Shown here: positions 42,646 to 55,400 of the stretch, in pieces | Numbering within the stretch: position 1 is the first letter of the stretch | How the letters are laid out: each line of letters opens with the position of its first letter | Origin: Persicaria tinctoria | Lineage: Eukaryota > Streptophyta > Magnoliopsida > Caryophyllales > Polygonaceae | Assembly: GCA_037127255.1 (NCBI GenBank) | Contig: JBANSL010000004.1 | Span: 77,404,127 to 77,468,126, forward strand | Direction of reading: 5' to 3' | Length of the DNA: 64,000 bases | Notes under the pieces: generated by a model | What the model was told of the DNA's origin: nothing | What the model saw: the letters and a program-made list of their open reading frames with translations, nothing else | The model's database searches: none | Program-made: the position numbers and the translations under genes

Positions 42646-43851
42646 GCCTTCATTCCCTAGCTAATCTAGGAAAGAAGATATCTATCTTCATCTAAAACTA
42701 TATCTAAATTGCAAAAAGATAAATAAATTGTTTTTAGGAAATAAATCCAAAAGGAAAAGATAATTCTAAATAAGGTAATATGTCTTCATGATGTTGATAG
42801 ATGGCCTTCCATGATAGAACTTGATAGATCGGATAGAATTTTCCACCTTCGCGACCAAGCAACGTCAATTCTACTCGGATAGGACAAGTCGAGAAGGTTC
42901 TGGAAGCGTGGTCTACTCGACCTCGACGAAGGCTTGTCGACCTCGACAAGGATGGCTCGTCGAGTAGACTTCCTCGGGTTGGTGTGCTCGATGTGGCTCG
43001 TCTTGGGTCACTGGTGCTCGTCGATCTCGACCACGCCTAGTCGATCTCGACAAGGGTGGGTCATCGACTAGGTGTTGTGAGCCTAATTAGCCATGTTTTA
43101 CATTATCTTTTATATCGATTTCTGTATACATTTCATGCATTTGGGTTAGAATGATACAGAATTTGTGTAGTTTACACTTATTTGCAATATATGGAGGTCT
43201 ACACAAGTTTTTGTTATATTTCACAGAAATCGGACGCATTTTGGAGCTTAATGGAAAGTCATGAAGAAGCCAAGAATGGTGCAGCTGGAGAGATGGCCAA
43301 TTTCTGGTTCTCATCATTCTGAATCAGGCTGTGATGTCTTCATGAGAGTTGTAGCCCCCGGAAAGAGCTTTCCAACGCATGGTCATATGCGTCAATCCGA
43401 CAACCGAGGCAGCAGGAAAGTGTGTTTTACGAACAGAGCCGGATGTTGAGAAATCTACTCGATGTCGAGGAAAGTTGTCGACATCGACAAGTCACCAACT
43501 CGACATGTGTTCTAGACATCGAGCACGAGCACGAGCACCAGACGAAGAAACTTCTAGACATCGACAACTTTTGTCGATGTCGAGGAGACATGTCGAGAAG
43601 ATTTGTCGAGCAGCTCCGGAATCCGAGATCGAGAAGAAGTCCGAGAGAGAGATTGCTTGCAAGTGAAGATTCGACAATTATATCCAAGTCTATCAAGATC
43701 TATCCAAAGAAGATGTCCACACATTAGATATAATCCTAGTCTATCTAGTTTATTTAATTACACTATGTTATTTATTTATCATTAAGTTTTAGATATAGTT
43801 TTTAGATATAGATATAGATGTTCTATCCTAGATTAGCAAGGAATAGAGCAC

Positions 43852-43859
43852 TATAAATA
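43852..43859 (+). promoter_or_regulatory. LTR TATA box (H 5' LTR)
   Basis: TATAAATA followed by AAGCCC. Confidence 0.65.
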
Positions 43860-44093
43860 AAGCCCATGGGGCCGGTTTTTAATTCAATTTCAGTTAGATC
43901 CAATTTCGAAGAGAAGTAGTTAGTTCCATTCAGATACAGTTTAGGAGTTTGAGGTTTTTAAGGTTTTGGCGGTTTGCGAAAGTTGATTGCCAGAATTGTA
44001 AAGGCTTTGAATTTAGTTTTTAATGCAAGTTTCTTTCATCAATTCGATGTCTGCGATTGCAATGATGAGGCGTGAGTAGTCCACCCACTTCTG

Positions 44094-44109
44094 GGGCTGG
44101 GGTGAGCCC
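44094..44109 (+). promoter_or_regulatory. R/U5 hairpin (H 5' LTR)
   Basis: GGGCTGGGGTGAGCCC with CCACC/GGTGG outer pairing. Confidence 0.6.
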
Positions 44110-45057
44110 GACGGTGGCCATGTGAGGCGATGCGGTAAAGGTAAAATCTTGTGATTGCAATCCATTTTCTATCCCTATGAGCATGATTCTTTTGCGAGAG
44201 TTGAAGGTGATCCTTGTTTGTGTTATTGAAGCGAAAGTGATCTTAATGCAACATGGATTAATTATGTGAAAAGGGTTAGTAACAATTAGGGTTTATGCGA
44301 AAGCCTCTATATTCCTATTTGTTAATAACGAGAGTTATTTAGATGGAAAGCATGATCTTTTATGCCTTTATGTGTTGTTTTGCATGGTTATTGTTGTGCT
44401 GTTGAAACCCTAGCCTTGGAAGTCTTTAGTATATTGATTTATTTCATCGAAATTCGTGTTCCGTGTCCGAAAGCATTTGCATCTTTAATTTCTGTTCTTA
44501 TCGATCTCGGGAAAATCTGGTCGACATCGAGTTCACTTGTCGACGTCGAGAACTTTTTGCTGAAGTCGAGTTTTCTGTTTTGTCGATCTGTGTCTTGTCG
44601 AGAACATCTTGTCGATTTGCCTTCTGTGTCGAGTACTTGTCGACGTCGAGGACTTGTGTCGACAAGCTTGGTCGAGTTCTTCAGTCAAGTTTCCTTCTGT
44701 TGTCAAGTCGAGTAGCTGTTGTCGACTTGTTTTGTTACTGTCGAGTAGTTTGCCTTTGCTTTTATTTGCTGCGTTTGCTTTTGCTTTTGTTCTTTTCTTT
44801 CTGTTTTGTTTTCTTTCTTTGCTTTTATTATAGTTGCCCTTGCTGGGATCATTTGCTTCTTCTTCTTTCTGTCTTTTCTGCTGTGTCTGTGAGAATCTGA
44901 TAGCTACCCGAGAACTGCTGACGTGCTTCCTCGTGGATTCGATCCTGACTTTCTCTTACTACAACGGGAGGAAGTCTTGTATTTATTTGCTGAGACAAGG
45001 GAGTCTATTCTGAACTATATCTTATCCCATACTTGACTAACTCCTGCAACAACAAAT

Positions 45058-45074
45058 TGGCGCCGTTGCCGGGG
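45058..45074 (+). other. primer-binding site, tRNA-Asp type (H)
   Basis: Exact TGGCGCCGTTGCCGGGG. Confidence 0.92.
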
Positions 45075-45137
45075 AAGCAATCAATCGCGCCTTAGGTAGT
45101 CAGTTCTCACTGTTTCTTTGAGTGAACTCGCAGGTGT

Positions 45138-48100
45138 ATGCGCCGTTCTGGTCTACTGCCTGAGTATTATGGCTTAGACGACCCAGAGCGCCTTATACAC
45201 GTCAGAAATAAACTGCAAAGAGCCATGTCGGCCGCTGAAACACAGGAGCAGCTGATACAGAGGCTTACCAGGGATCTAGCCGCCAGAGATGCTGCTCTAG
45301 CCACCAACAATGCTGCTCTCGCCGTTGAGAGAGGAGCAAGGGAACAAGCACAAGCTGAGCTTGCCCAGTACCCAACCACTGCAGAGGATTACATGCATCC
45401 AACACTCGTCGTGCCTGAATCGGCGATTCTAATCCCTGATAACTCTTTCGAAATTCGCACTCAGTTTCTTATTGAGCTTAAAAATAATGCCTTTTATGGT
45501 AGATTTAATGATTGTCCTCTTGAACATATTACAAACTTTGCTGACATGTGTCGTACTCTTGCTGAAGGTACAACTTTGGAATATGTCAAGATGAAAGCTT
45601 TTCGCTGGTCTCTCGTTGGGCCAGCACTGAAATGGCTGGAAGGGCTGACACCAAGATCACTTACAACCTGGGCCCAAGTAGAGCAAGAATTCCTGAACAA
45701 ATTCTTCCCACCTGCCAAAACAGCACATCTCCGTCAGAAAATCACCGCCTTCAAACAGAAGCAAGGGGAACCGCTGGCAAAGGCATGGGAACGCTACAAG
45801 GATCTTCTGCGATCTTGCCCTACTCATGGACAGCCACCCTAGGTCATTCAAGAGATCTTCTTCAATTCTCTTGATCAAGTCACTAAGGACAGAATCAACC
45901 ATTATACTCGCTACGAGTATCTGGCAATGCCGCCAAGTGACGCATGGGGAGTACTGGAGAAGCTCACTACCTACGACAACAAGTATGGGTCTACTGCAAC
46001 CTATGAGGAGAACCCATATGCCAGGCCAGCACCATCAATGCCCCTATATGAGCCTCCTAAGGAGATCGATCCAGATGTTAGGGAGCAATACTACAGAGAC
46101 CAGAATAAGAAGCTCCTCAAACAAGTGAAGTATCTCTCTGTCAACCAGCCTTGCATAGAATGCGGATCACAAAGGCACACCACTACTGAGTGCCCACACA
46201 CAGAGCAAGTCAGGATGGCAGAGCATCATGAGGATGCAGCTTACGCAGGGGGTCCAAATCGCTATATGGGGGACCAACGGTTTCAGCAACCACAATGGAA
46301 CCAGGGAGTCCCTAGGAACCCCCCGCCCTACAGGGCTCCAGGACATCCTGAAAGGGACCAGAAAAAGGATGATATACAGACAGTCCTGGAGGAGATGCGG
46401 AGGAATCACGCTGAAACTAGGCAATCTTTCAACTCCGTCTATACTCAGATGCAAGGTGTCAACTCTAGGCTTGGGGAAATTGATACATGGTGGAAAACAG
46501 TTGATACACAGATTGGTCAGCTAGCAGCGGGAATCCCCAGACAGTCAGGCGCACTCCCTGGATCCTCTGAACCTAATCCTAAAGGTAAATCTACTGGACA
46601 TATAGCTGCTGTAAAGCTTAGGAGCGGACATCAACTACGCGAGCCAGAGGTCGGAAAGCAGCAGGACAGCGCTGAACAGCAACTCGATGTCGACGAACAT
46701 CTTGTCGATGTCGAGGACCCTCTTGTCGATGTCGACAACTCCTCTGATCGACCAACCTCTGCATTGAACAACAACTCGACATCGAGGAAAGTTGTCGATG
46801 TCGAGGAGCTTGTCGATGTCGAGAAGTCCCATGTCGATGTCGATAAGACTGCAACACCTCCGACATCTGTTCTGGCTCCAAATCAGAAAAAGAAGCTGCC
46901 TTTCCCCACGAAATCTCTTAAGGACCCTGCGGAGAAAAAGTTTCAGCGCTTCATCAAGATGCTTCAGAAGCTCAACGTCACCATCCCCTTCACAGAAGCT
47001 CTTAATGAGATGCCGTCCTATGTCAAGTTCCTAAAGGAGATTCTGAGTAAAAAGCGATCGATGGCAGAAATCACAGAGGAGTGCAGCCATCTGGACATAT
47101 TGGAGAAGAGGCCGGATCCAGGTAAGTTTGCTATAACTATTGGATTTGGTCCATACAAAATTAATGCCCTATGTGATCTTGGAGCTAGTGTTAGTATTAT
47201 GCCTTTAACAATTTGGTCCAAGATTAAGATAGGTGCCCTGGAGCCTGTGGATGCTAGACTATACATGGCCAACAACACGGTGGTCATTCCAACAGGCATG
47301 GTGGAAAATGTCCCAGTACAAGTAGGTAAATTCTTCGTCCCTGCTGATTTCTTAATTATTGATATGCAAGAAGATCCTGCTTGTCCAATTATTCTAGGGA
47401 GACCAGTCTTGGCGACGGTGGATGCCAACATAAGCGTAAGGAAAGGAGTGCTCACCTTCAACATCAGCGATGAAGTAATTGAGTATTCCTTCAACAAAAC
47501 TGAAAGGCATACGGGTCCGATGGAAGAGGTCAAATCTATCTCAGCTGGCTACATCACCTGCGGGGAACCCAAGGTCAGGAATATGACCCCTGAGGAGATG
47601 GAAAAGAGAGACATGGAGGCCCAGGTGGAGGAGATCATGGCAATCCTCAAGGAGAACACAGGAGCTAAGAGTGGGGTCGTAGTCGACCAAAACTCCTCGA
47701 CATCGAGAAGTCTAGTCGACATCGACAAAGATCAGAAATCTCCACCAACATCGTCGAGCAATCACCTAGAAATCGAGAAGATGTCCTCGACATCGACAAA
47801 TCCTGTCGATGTCGACAAGATCCTGATCTCCTCGACCACCACTTCATCGACGAGCAAGCCACAGGGAAATGAGGACAACTCGACATCGACAAATCTTGTC
47901 GATATCGACAAGATCCTAGGGTCCTCGACACCGCCTTCCTCGACCTGCATCCCACCAGACAAGGAGAATTCCTCGACGTCGACAACTCTTGTCGATGTCG
48001 ACAAGATTAGGGTTTCCTCGACTTCGCCGTCTTCGAGCAGTCCACCACCTGAAGCTGAAAGCAACTCGATATCGAGTAATGTTACTCGAGATCGACAAGA

Positions 48101-48434
48101 TCTAGTGGTTCCCGAATCCGATTCCGCGAAGGTAAGCCAAGGTATGAATCTTTCTTCTCCTATTTCAATTAATGATTTATCTATACATGGGAGAGGTTTG
48201 CCTTGGTATGTGCGCTTATGCAGGATTTCCGATGACGATCCAAAGGAATACGAAGTAGGAGATATGGTCTATGTCTCTAAATCAAAGGATCATTGGTTTC
48301 CTAACAAATTCAACAAGAAGCGGATGGGACCGTTCGTGGTGAACAAGATCCATTCAGGAGGGATCCAGCTAAAGGACAATAATGGAGTCTTATTTGAGGC
48401 CCAAGCTACATGGGCACTGCAGATGCCACCTTGA
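45138..48434 (+). pseudogene. gag-pro: H Gag-protease-tail polyprotein, one in-frame stop
   Basis: One frame of 1099 codons from ATG 45138, broken only by TAG at 45840-45842 (codon 235, where sister copies have a Tyr codon in PPYVIQEIFF). Coiled coil about aa 20-85; Gag capsid (FRWSLVGPALKWLEGL, FLNKFFPPAKT); CCHC knuckle C339-x2-C342-x4-H347-x4-C352; Asp/Val linker (about 515-575) with VDVD and VDVE units; retropepsin DLGAS at 680-684 and ILGRPVLATV; GEPKVRNMTPEE; second linker (47685-48095) with VDIDK and VDVDK units; integrase-C-terminal-like tail (VGDMVYVSKSKDHWFP..KKRMGPFVVNKI) ending WALQMPP. Downstream of the stop it is open for 835 codons. One substitution separates it from an open frame. 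No reverse transcriptase or integrase core. Confidence 0.9.
46677..46855 (+). repeat. TCGA-decamer array in the H Gag-protease linker
   Basis: Seven decamers, all with TG or CA centres (TCGATGTCGA or TCGACATCGA), in frame as VDVD/VDVE or STSR. Same centre class as the H LTRs. Confidence 0.8.
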
Positions 48435-48653
48435 GCTTAACGGAGAAAGTCGGCCTAGCGACTATAAAATCTAGAGATTGTAAATAGACATTTATTTTAA
48501 GACTTTTTAGACATTGTTGTTTTGTTTGTTTTAGGTTTTGGACATTATTTTTAGGATTATACTATTGTGGGTATTTCTTTTCTAACGAATCTTGCAGGTA
48601 TGAAAAAAGCTACAGTCTTGTCGACATGGAGGTAGATTCTCGACATCGACAAA
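48435..48653 (+). other. 3'UTR of H, first part
   Basis: Begins with AAGTCGGCCTAGCGACTATA after the stop. It has an acceptor-like AACGAATCTTGCAG near 48597 and TCGACATCGAC at its end. It is interrupted after ACAAA by I and resumes at 58208. Confidence 0.8.
48649..48653 (+). repeat. target-site duplication of I, left
   Basis: ACAAA immediately left of I, identical to 58203-58207. Confidence 0.9.
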
Positions 48654-49630
48654 TGTTGTTGCAGGAGTTAGTCAAGTATTGAAATAGAAATCAAATATAG
48701 TTCAGATAGACTCCCCTGTCTCAGCAAATAAATACAAGACTTCCTCGCGTTGTAGTAAGAGAAAAGTCAGGATCGAATCCACGAGGAAGCACGTCAGCAG
48801 TTCTCAGGTAGCTATCAGATTCTCACAACAGCAGCAGAACGACAGAAACAAACACAGAAGCAGAAAAGACAAATAACCCGGCAAGGGCAACTAAATAAAA
48901 GCAAATAAAAGACAGAAAGTAAAGACAAAGCAAAGACGAAAGCAAACAGGAACTAAAAGCAAAGCAACAGTCTCGTCGATCTCGACAAACTCCTACTCGA
49001 GATAGACCACGGCAATCGACAACAGCAAGTCGACAATCACAGCAGACAAGAAATCCCGGCAAGGGCAACTCGACCTCGACAAGAGGTACTCGACTTCGAC
49101 AAAGGAAATAAAGACAGAAACTTGAAATCGACGAAAACAGAAGAAAGCTAACTCGACACAGACTAAGACAACTCGAGATCGACAAAGGTGGTACTCGATC
49201 TCGACGAAGCCTTCCTCTATCTCGACAAGAAACAGTAAAAGAACAGAAACTTTAAATTGCAATTGCTCGAAACCCAAACTCAGCTTTCCGACAGAAAATT
49301 GACTCAATATAATAAAAGACCTCCAAGGCTAGGGTTTCAACACCACAACGATAACCATGCAAAACAACACATAAAGGCATAAAAGATCATGCTTTCCATC
49401 AAATAACTTTCGTCATTAACAAATAGGCATATAGAGGCTTTCGCATAAACCCTAATTGTTACTAACCCTTTTCACATAATTAATCCAAGTTGCATTAAGA
49501 TTACTTTTGCTTCAATAACACAAACAAGGATCACCTTTAACTCTCGCAAAAGAATCATGCTCATAGGGATAGAAGACAAATCGCATGAAAAGATCTGACC
49601 TTTATCGCATCGCCTCACATGGCCACCGTC

Positions 49631-49646
49631 GGGCTCACCCCAGCCC
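49631..49646 (-). promoter_or_regulatory. R/U5 hairpin (I, left LTR)
   Basis: GGGCTCACCCCAGCCC on plus. Confidence 0.6.
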
Positions 49647-49881
49647 CAGAAGTGGGTGGACTACTCACGCCTCATTGCAATCGCAGACATTGATTTGATG
49701 AAAGAAACTTGCATTAAAAACTAAATTCAAAGCCTTTACAATCCTGGCAATCAACTTTCGTAAACCGCCAAAACCTTAAAAACCTCAAACTCCTAACTGT
49801 ATCTGAATGGAACTAACTACTTCTCTTCGAAATTGAATTGTGATCGAATTTGAATGAATGAAACTGAGCCCCCTAGGGCCT

Positions 49882-49889
49882 TATTTATA
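49882..49889 (-). promoter_or_regulatory. LTR TATA box (I, left LTR)
   Basis: TATTTATA on plus, TATAAATA on minus. Confidence 0.65.
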
Positions 49890-51424
49890 GCTATCCTTCC
49901 CTAGCTAATCTAGGAAAAGATCTTTTATCTATATCTAAATTCTATCTAAAAAGCCTTAATGATAAATAAATGTTTAAATGGAATTAAATCCATAAGGAAA
50001 GAGATAAAACTAAAGTAGGAAAGTCTTCATGTCTTGATAGATTTCGTCTTCCATGGATAGACTTTGATAGATCGGATAGAATCCTCGCCTTCGCGACCAA
50101 GCAACGTCAACTCTACTCGGACAAGACAAGTCGAGAAACTTCTGGAACTGGGCTCTTGTCGACCTCGAGTGGGGCTCATCGAGGTCGAGTAAGGTGGCTC
50201 GGCTTGACTTGTCGTCTCGGCTAGATCTGCTCGATGTGGCTCATCTTGGCTCCTGGGTGTTCGTCGACCTAGAGTAACCCTTGTCGATGTCGAGTAGACT
50301 GGCTCGCCGACTAGGGTTTCTCGAGCGTCTTTCCTCGATGGGCTTCGGATCTGGACTCAGGCTCGTCGATCTCGACCAACTGCTCCTCGAGATCGACCAG
50401 GGTTCGTCGGAGATGGCTCTGGTGGGATTGTCGAGGACTCCTCCTCGGACTTGCTCTGGGTCGCTTGTCGATCTCGACAAAGGTTCGTCGAGATCGAGTG
50501 GATCTGTGCTCGGCTTCTCGTCCTCGGCTTCTCGGGCAGCTCTCTTCTTCGTCGACTCCGGACATGTGGACTGGGCTTCGTCGACCTAGACTAGTGCTTG
50601 TCTAGGTCGAGTAGGGTTCCGGAGTCAGGTTGGCTGGCTTGCTCGATCAGGTTCTGTCGACCAAGCTGTGCTCGGACAGGCTTGTCTAGGTCGAGTAGCG
50701 TTACTCGATGTCGACTAGACTTGACTCTCTGACTTGTTCCGCTGCTTTGACCTTGGACTTTTGTAGTGGTTTTCCGAGTTTTTCCGACCTTCTGTAGAAT
50801 TGCTGTAAATGCCTCGATTTCTGCGATTTAAACAGAAACTGGTGTAGATTCCATAATTTGGCAAATAAACATAAATTACACAGATTCTGTACTATCTAAT
50901 CCCAAATGAATGCAATGTATACAGAAATCGATATAAAAGTTGCTGTAAAACATGGCAGATTCCGCTCACAACAAACACCCCATACTTAAGCTCGCTTGTC
51001 CTCAAGCAATACTTTTACTTGTCATTCAGGGGAAGAATTCAAACTCTCAACATCTTAGATTCATTCTCATATGTCCTCTGCAATCAATTACCATCCTCGA
51101 AAAGGTACTAGTGTCACAGATTCATGCACGTGCAAAATATGTAAAAGCAACATCTACTCACAAAAGGAGGGTTATGCACAAATATTCATTCGTGACAAAG
51201 CATTAATAATCAAGAGGACTTTTAATTTAAGCTCATGAAGGAGTAGATTGGTAAAAGGCTAAAAGGTGGGCAATTTCTGGCAATGTGGTGCTTTTGATCC
51301 GGGAAAATGGAGTACTTTCCAAACTTTGAATTTCCTTCCACATTCCTTTTTCCACTTGATTCATCACCTTTCGTATTGCTTTTCTTAATAATAATGCTTT
51401 TACCTCTCTGACCTTAGCACTGCC

Positions 51425-51464
51425 TTCTCGCGAGTCGCAAACATGGGTGTCATGAATGGCCCCG
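51425..51464 (-). other. conserved 3'UTR box (I)
   Basis: CATGGGTGTCATGAATG on plus, flanked by CGCGAGTCGCAAA. Confidence 0.8.
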
Positions 51465-52094
51465 GATACTTAGTGCTTTGGACTCCTCACAATGTGTCCC
51501 ATCTCTCCAAACTATTATCTTAGAGAGCAGGGTCAATCTACCTTTATCTCCTGAGGTGATTGGATTTTCTTTCACTCATTAAATTTTCCATATATTTCAA
51601 ACACTTTCCAACCAAACTCCAAAAAATGATAATCTCAACACAACAACCATATAACATCTCCATAATGTAACATCATTCTCAACATAATCCCCGGATAAGG
51701 TAAAGAATAGCAAATATTTAAATCATGTGGAGCAATATTTGAAATAAGGCATATTATGGCTTTTGTGATGCATAAGCATAGGTAAGGCTAGGAACTTCAA
51801 ATAATGAGCATTATATGGAAAAGTCCTCCATCATCTTATCATGCAACATGTCAAAAGCAACTTCAAATTTTACCTCCTTTCATGGTTTTCATAAAAATGT
51901 GTATTTCATTGTGACTTCCCTTTACTAGGCAATTTCATGCTATATCTCTAATGAATCCAATTTTGCATCGTCGAGTTCAATAAAGCTTCCATGACATTTA
52001 TTCAAAAATTTCAAAAATTTCAATGGGGGTCATTTTTCTAAAACTTTTGGAAAACATGCATATAAAGTATATAAAATATGCATAAATTAAGCCC

Positions 52095-52134
52095 TTCCCC
52101 CACCCCATACTTAAACATTACAGTGTCCTCACTG
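52095..52134 (-). other. internal polypurine-tract module (I)
   Basis: CCCCCACCCCATACTTAAA on plus followed by CATTACAGTGTCCTCACTGT. It resembles the terminal module 50974-51005. Confidence 0.6.
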
Positions 52135-52433
52135 TATAAAAACAAGGTAAAGGGTAAAGAAAGAAACTCACAAGACATGTGTGCAGAGCTGCAAAATTTT
52201 GAATGGAGCACCTCCTAGTCCGAGTATGACTATAGCTTGATTCTATCCATGGACCTGAAATTTAGAAGACATATACCAACAAAAAACAAAAACCAAAAAC
52301 AATGTTCAAAAACCAAAAACCAAAAACAAAGTCTCAAAATGTCCTAAAAAGTCTATGTACATGCTCTAGATTTTATAGTCGCTAGGCCGACTTTCATTAA
52401 TGCTCAAGGTGGCATCTGCAGGGCCCATGTAGC

Positions 52434-55400
52434 TTAGGCCTCAAATAAGACTCCATTCTTGTCCATCAGCTGTAATCCTCCAGAATGGATCTTGTTCACC
52501 ACGAACGGTCCCATCCGCTTCTTGTTGAACTTGTTAGGGAACCAATGATCCTTTGATTTAGAGACATAGAGCTTGTCTCCAACTTCATACTCCTTAGGCT
52601 CATCATTGGAAATCCTGCACAATCGCACATACCAAGGCAGACCTCTTCCATGTATAGATAAATCTTTAATGGAAATAGGAGAAGAAAGATCCATACCTTG
52701 GCTCACCTTCGCGGAAACGGAATCGGGCACCACGGTGTTTGGTCGATCTCGACTAGGGCTCCTCGAGATCGACGAGTCTGTTGGTCCTGGTGGTGGTCTG
52801 GTCGAAGAATCAGAAGTCGAGGAAGAACAGGTCTTGTCGACCTCGACAAGCGTACTCGACCTCGACGAGGACTCTGTCTCTGGTGGTGATCTGGTCGAGG
52901 AAGACGGATCTGGTGAAGTCTGGCGGTGGTCGACCTCGACAAGGCTACTCGAGGTCGACGAGGGTTCTCCTCCTGGTTGCTGCGTAGTCGAAGAAGGCGG
53001 CGTCGAGGAAGATCTGGTCTTGTCGATCTCGACTAGGCTACTCGAGGTCGAGTAGCCTTCTCCTTCCTGTGGCTTGCTCATCGAGGAGGAAGGCGCTGGG
53101 CTCTCCGAGGGGTGGTCGACCTCGACAAGCTTAGTCGAGATCGACGAAGGTTGTCCGTCTGGTGGAGTCTGTGTCGAGGGAGCAGGCTCTGAGCTCCCCG
53201 AGTTTTGGTCGACCTCGATGAGGATGTGGTCGACCTCGAGTAGACCTGGCTTGACCCCATACTTGGCTCCTTTGTTCTCCTTAAGGATTGCCATGATCTC
53301 CTCCACCTGGGCCTCCATGTCCCTCTTTTCCAGTTCCTCAGGGGTCATATTCCTGATCGTTGGTTCCCCGCAGGTGATGTAGCCAGCTGAGATAGATTTG
53401 ACCTCTTCCATGGGACCCGTATGCTGTTTAGTTTTGTTGAAGGAATACTCAATCACCTCATCGCTGATGTTGAAAGTGAGTACCCCTTTCCGTACGCTTA
53501 TATTGGCATCCACCGTCGCCAAGAATGGTCTCCCTAGAATAATTGGACAAGCAGGATCTTCTTGCATATCAATAATTAAAAAATCAGCAGGAACGAAGAA
53601 TTTACCTACTTGTACTGGGACATTTTCCACCATGCCTGTTGGAATGACCACCGTGTTGTTGGCCATATACAGTCTAGCATCCACAGGCTCCAGTGCACCT
53701 ATCTTAATCTTGGACCAAATCGTTAAAGGCATAATACTGACACTAGCTCCAAGATCACATAGGGCATTAATTTTGTATGGGCCAAATCCAATAGTTATAG
53801 CAAACTTACCTGGATCCGGCCTCTTTTCCAATATGTCCAGATGGCTGCACTTCTCTGTGATTTCTGCCATCGATCGCTTTTTGCTCAGAATCTCCTTCAG
53901 GAATTTGACATAGGACGGCATTTCATTGAGAGCTTCTGTGAAGGGTATGGTGACATTCAGCTTTTGAAGCATCTTGATGAAGCGCTGAAACTTTTTCTCC
54001 GCTGGATCCTTTAGAGATTTCGTGGGGAAAGGCAGCTTCTTTTTCGGAGCCAGAACAGATGTCGGAGTTGCTGCAGATTTTTCGACCTGAGGCTCCTCGA
54101 CATCGACTAGACCTTTGTCGAGATCGAGTAGTTTTGGTGACGTCGAGTTGCTGGGTTGTGCAGACGAAAATTTCTGAAGATTCTCCTCGAGGTCGACAAG
54201 TCCTTTGTCGAGGTCGACCACGGCTTTGTCGAGATCGACTACTGTCTTGTCGAGGTTGACTTGCTGTTCCTCATCCTGCTGCTCCCCGACCTCTGGCTCT
54301 CGAAGTTGATGGCCGCTCCTTAGCTTTACGGCAGCGATGTGTCCAGTCTTTCCCTTAGGATTTGGTTCTGAAGATCCGGGGAGAGCGCCTGACTGTTTGG
54401 GGATAGCTGCTGCTAGCTGACCAATCTGTGTATCAACTGATTTCCGCCAGATATCAATTTCCCCAAGCCTAGAGTTGACACCTTGCATTTGAGTATAGAC
54501 GGAGTTGAAAGATTGCCTAGTTTCAGCATGATTCCTCCGCATCTCCTCCAGGACTGTCTGTATATCATCCTTTTTCTGGTCCCTTTCAGGATGTCCTGGA
54601 GCTCTGTAGGGCGGGGGGTTCCTAGGGACTCCCTGGTTCCATTGTGGTTGCTGAAACCGTTGGTCCCCCATGTAGCGATTTGGACCCCCTGCGTAGGCTG
54701 CATCCTCATGGTGCTCTGCTAATCTGACTTGTTCTCTGTGTGGGCACTCAGGAGTGGTGTGCCTTTGCGATCCGCATTCTATGCAAGGCTGGTTGACAGA
54801 GAGATATTTGACTTGCTTGATGAGCTTCCTATTCTGGTCTCTGTAGTATTGCTCCCTGACATCTGGATCGATCTCCTTTGATGGCTCATAGAGGGGCATG
54901 GATGGTGCTGGCCTGGCGTATGGGTTCTCTTCATAAGTTACAGTAGACCCATACTTGTTGTCGTAGGTAGTAAGCTTCTCCAGTACTCCCCATGCGTCAC
55001 TTGGCGGCATTGTCAGATACTCATAGTGAGTATAATTGTTGATTCTGTCCTTAGTGACTTGATCCAGAGAGTTGAAGAAGATCTCCTGAATGATGTAGGG
55101 CGGCTGTCCATGAGTAGGGCAAGATCGCAGAAGTTCCTTGTAGCGCTCCCATGCCTTTGCCAGTGGTTCCCCTTTTTGCTGTTTAAAGGCGGTGATTTTC
55201 TGGCGGAGATGTGATGTTTTGGCAGGTGGGAAGAATTTGTTCAGAAACTCTTGCTCTACTTGGGCCCAGGTTGTGAGTGATCTTGCTTTCAGCCCTTCCA
55301 GCCATTTCAGTGCAGGCCTAGCGAGCGACCAGCGAAAAGATTTCATCTTGACATATTCCAGAGTTGTGCCTTCTGCAAGTGTTCGACACATATCATGAAA

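Larger units (their letters stand above)
41408..43072 (-). repeat. J: minus-strand family A LTR fragment
   Basis: Plus-strand start TGTTGTTGCAGGAG is the reverse complement of the family A LTR end. It follows U5 TCGA cluster (about 41735-41995), hairpin complement at 42390-42405, TATA complement at 42638-42645, then part of the U3 TCGA cluster (42895-43072). It is broken at 43072 by the H LTR. Remnant of a minus-strand element in the G2 3' LTR. Confidence 0.85.
43073..45054 (+). repeat. 5' LTR of H
   Basis: TGTTGTGAGCC to CCTGCAACAACA, 1982 bp. U3 decamers (43450-43630) and U5 decamers (44500-44760) mainly have TG, CA or CG centres (TCGATGTCGA, TCGACATCGA, TCGACGTCGA), unlike neighbours. Confidence 0.92.
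48654..50973 (-). repeat. 3' LTR of I
   Basis: Reverse-complement LTR, TGTTGTTGCAGG to TCACAACA on plus. U5 cluster 48975-49230, hairpin complement 49631-49646, TATA complement 49882-49889, U3 cluster about 50105-50720. Confidence 0.95.
50974..52433 (-). other. 3'UTR of I
   Basis: Complete non-coding 3' region. Terminal polypurine module complement 50974-51005, 3'UTR box 51425-51464, internal polypurine module complement 52095-52134 with the ACAGTG/CACTGT inverted repeat, and GTCG/CGAC inverted repeat near 52378-52392. No gene seen. Confidence 0.82.
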
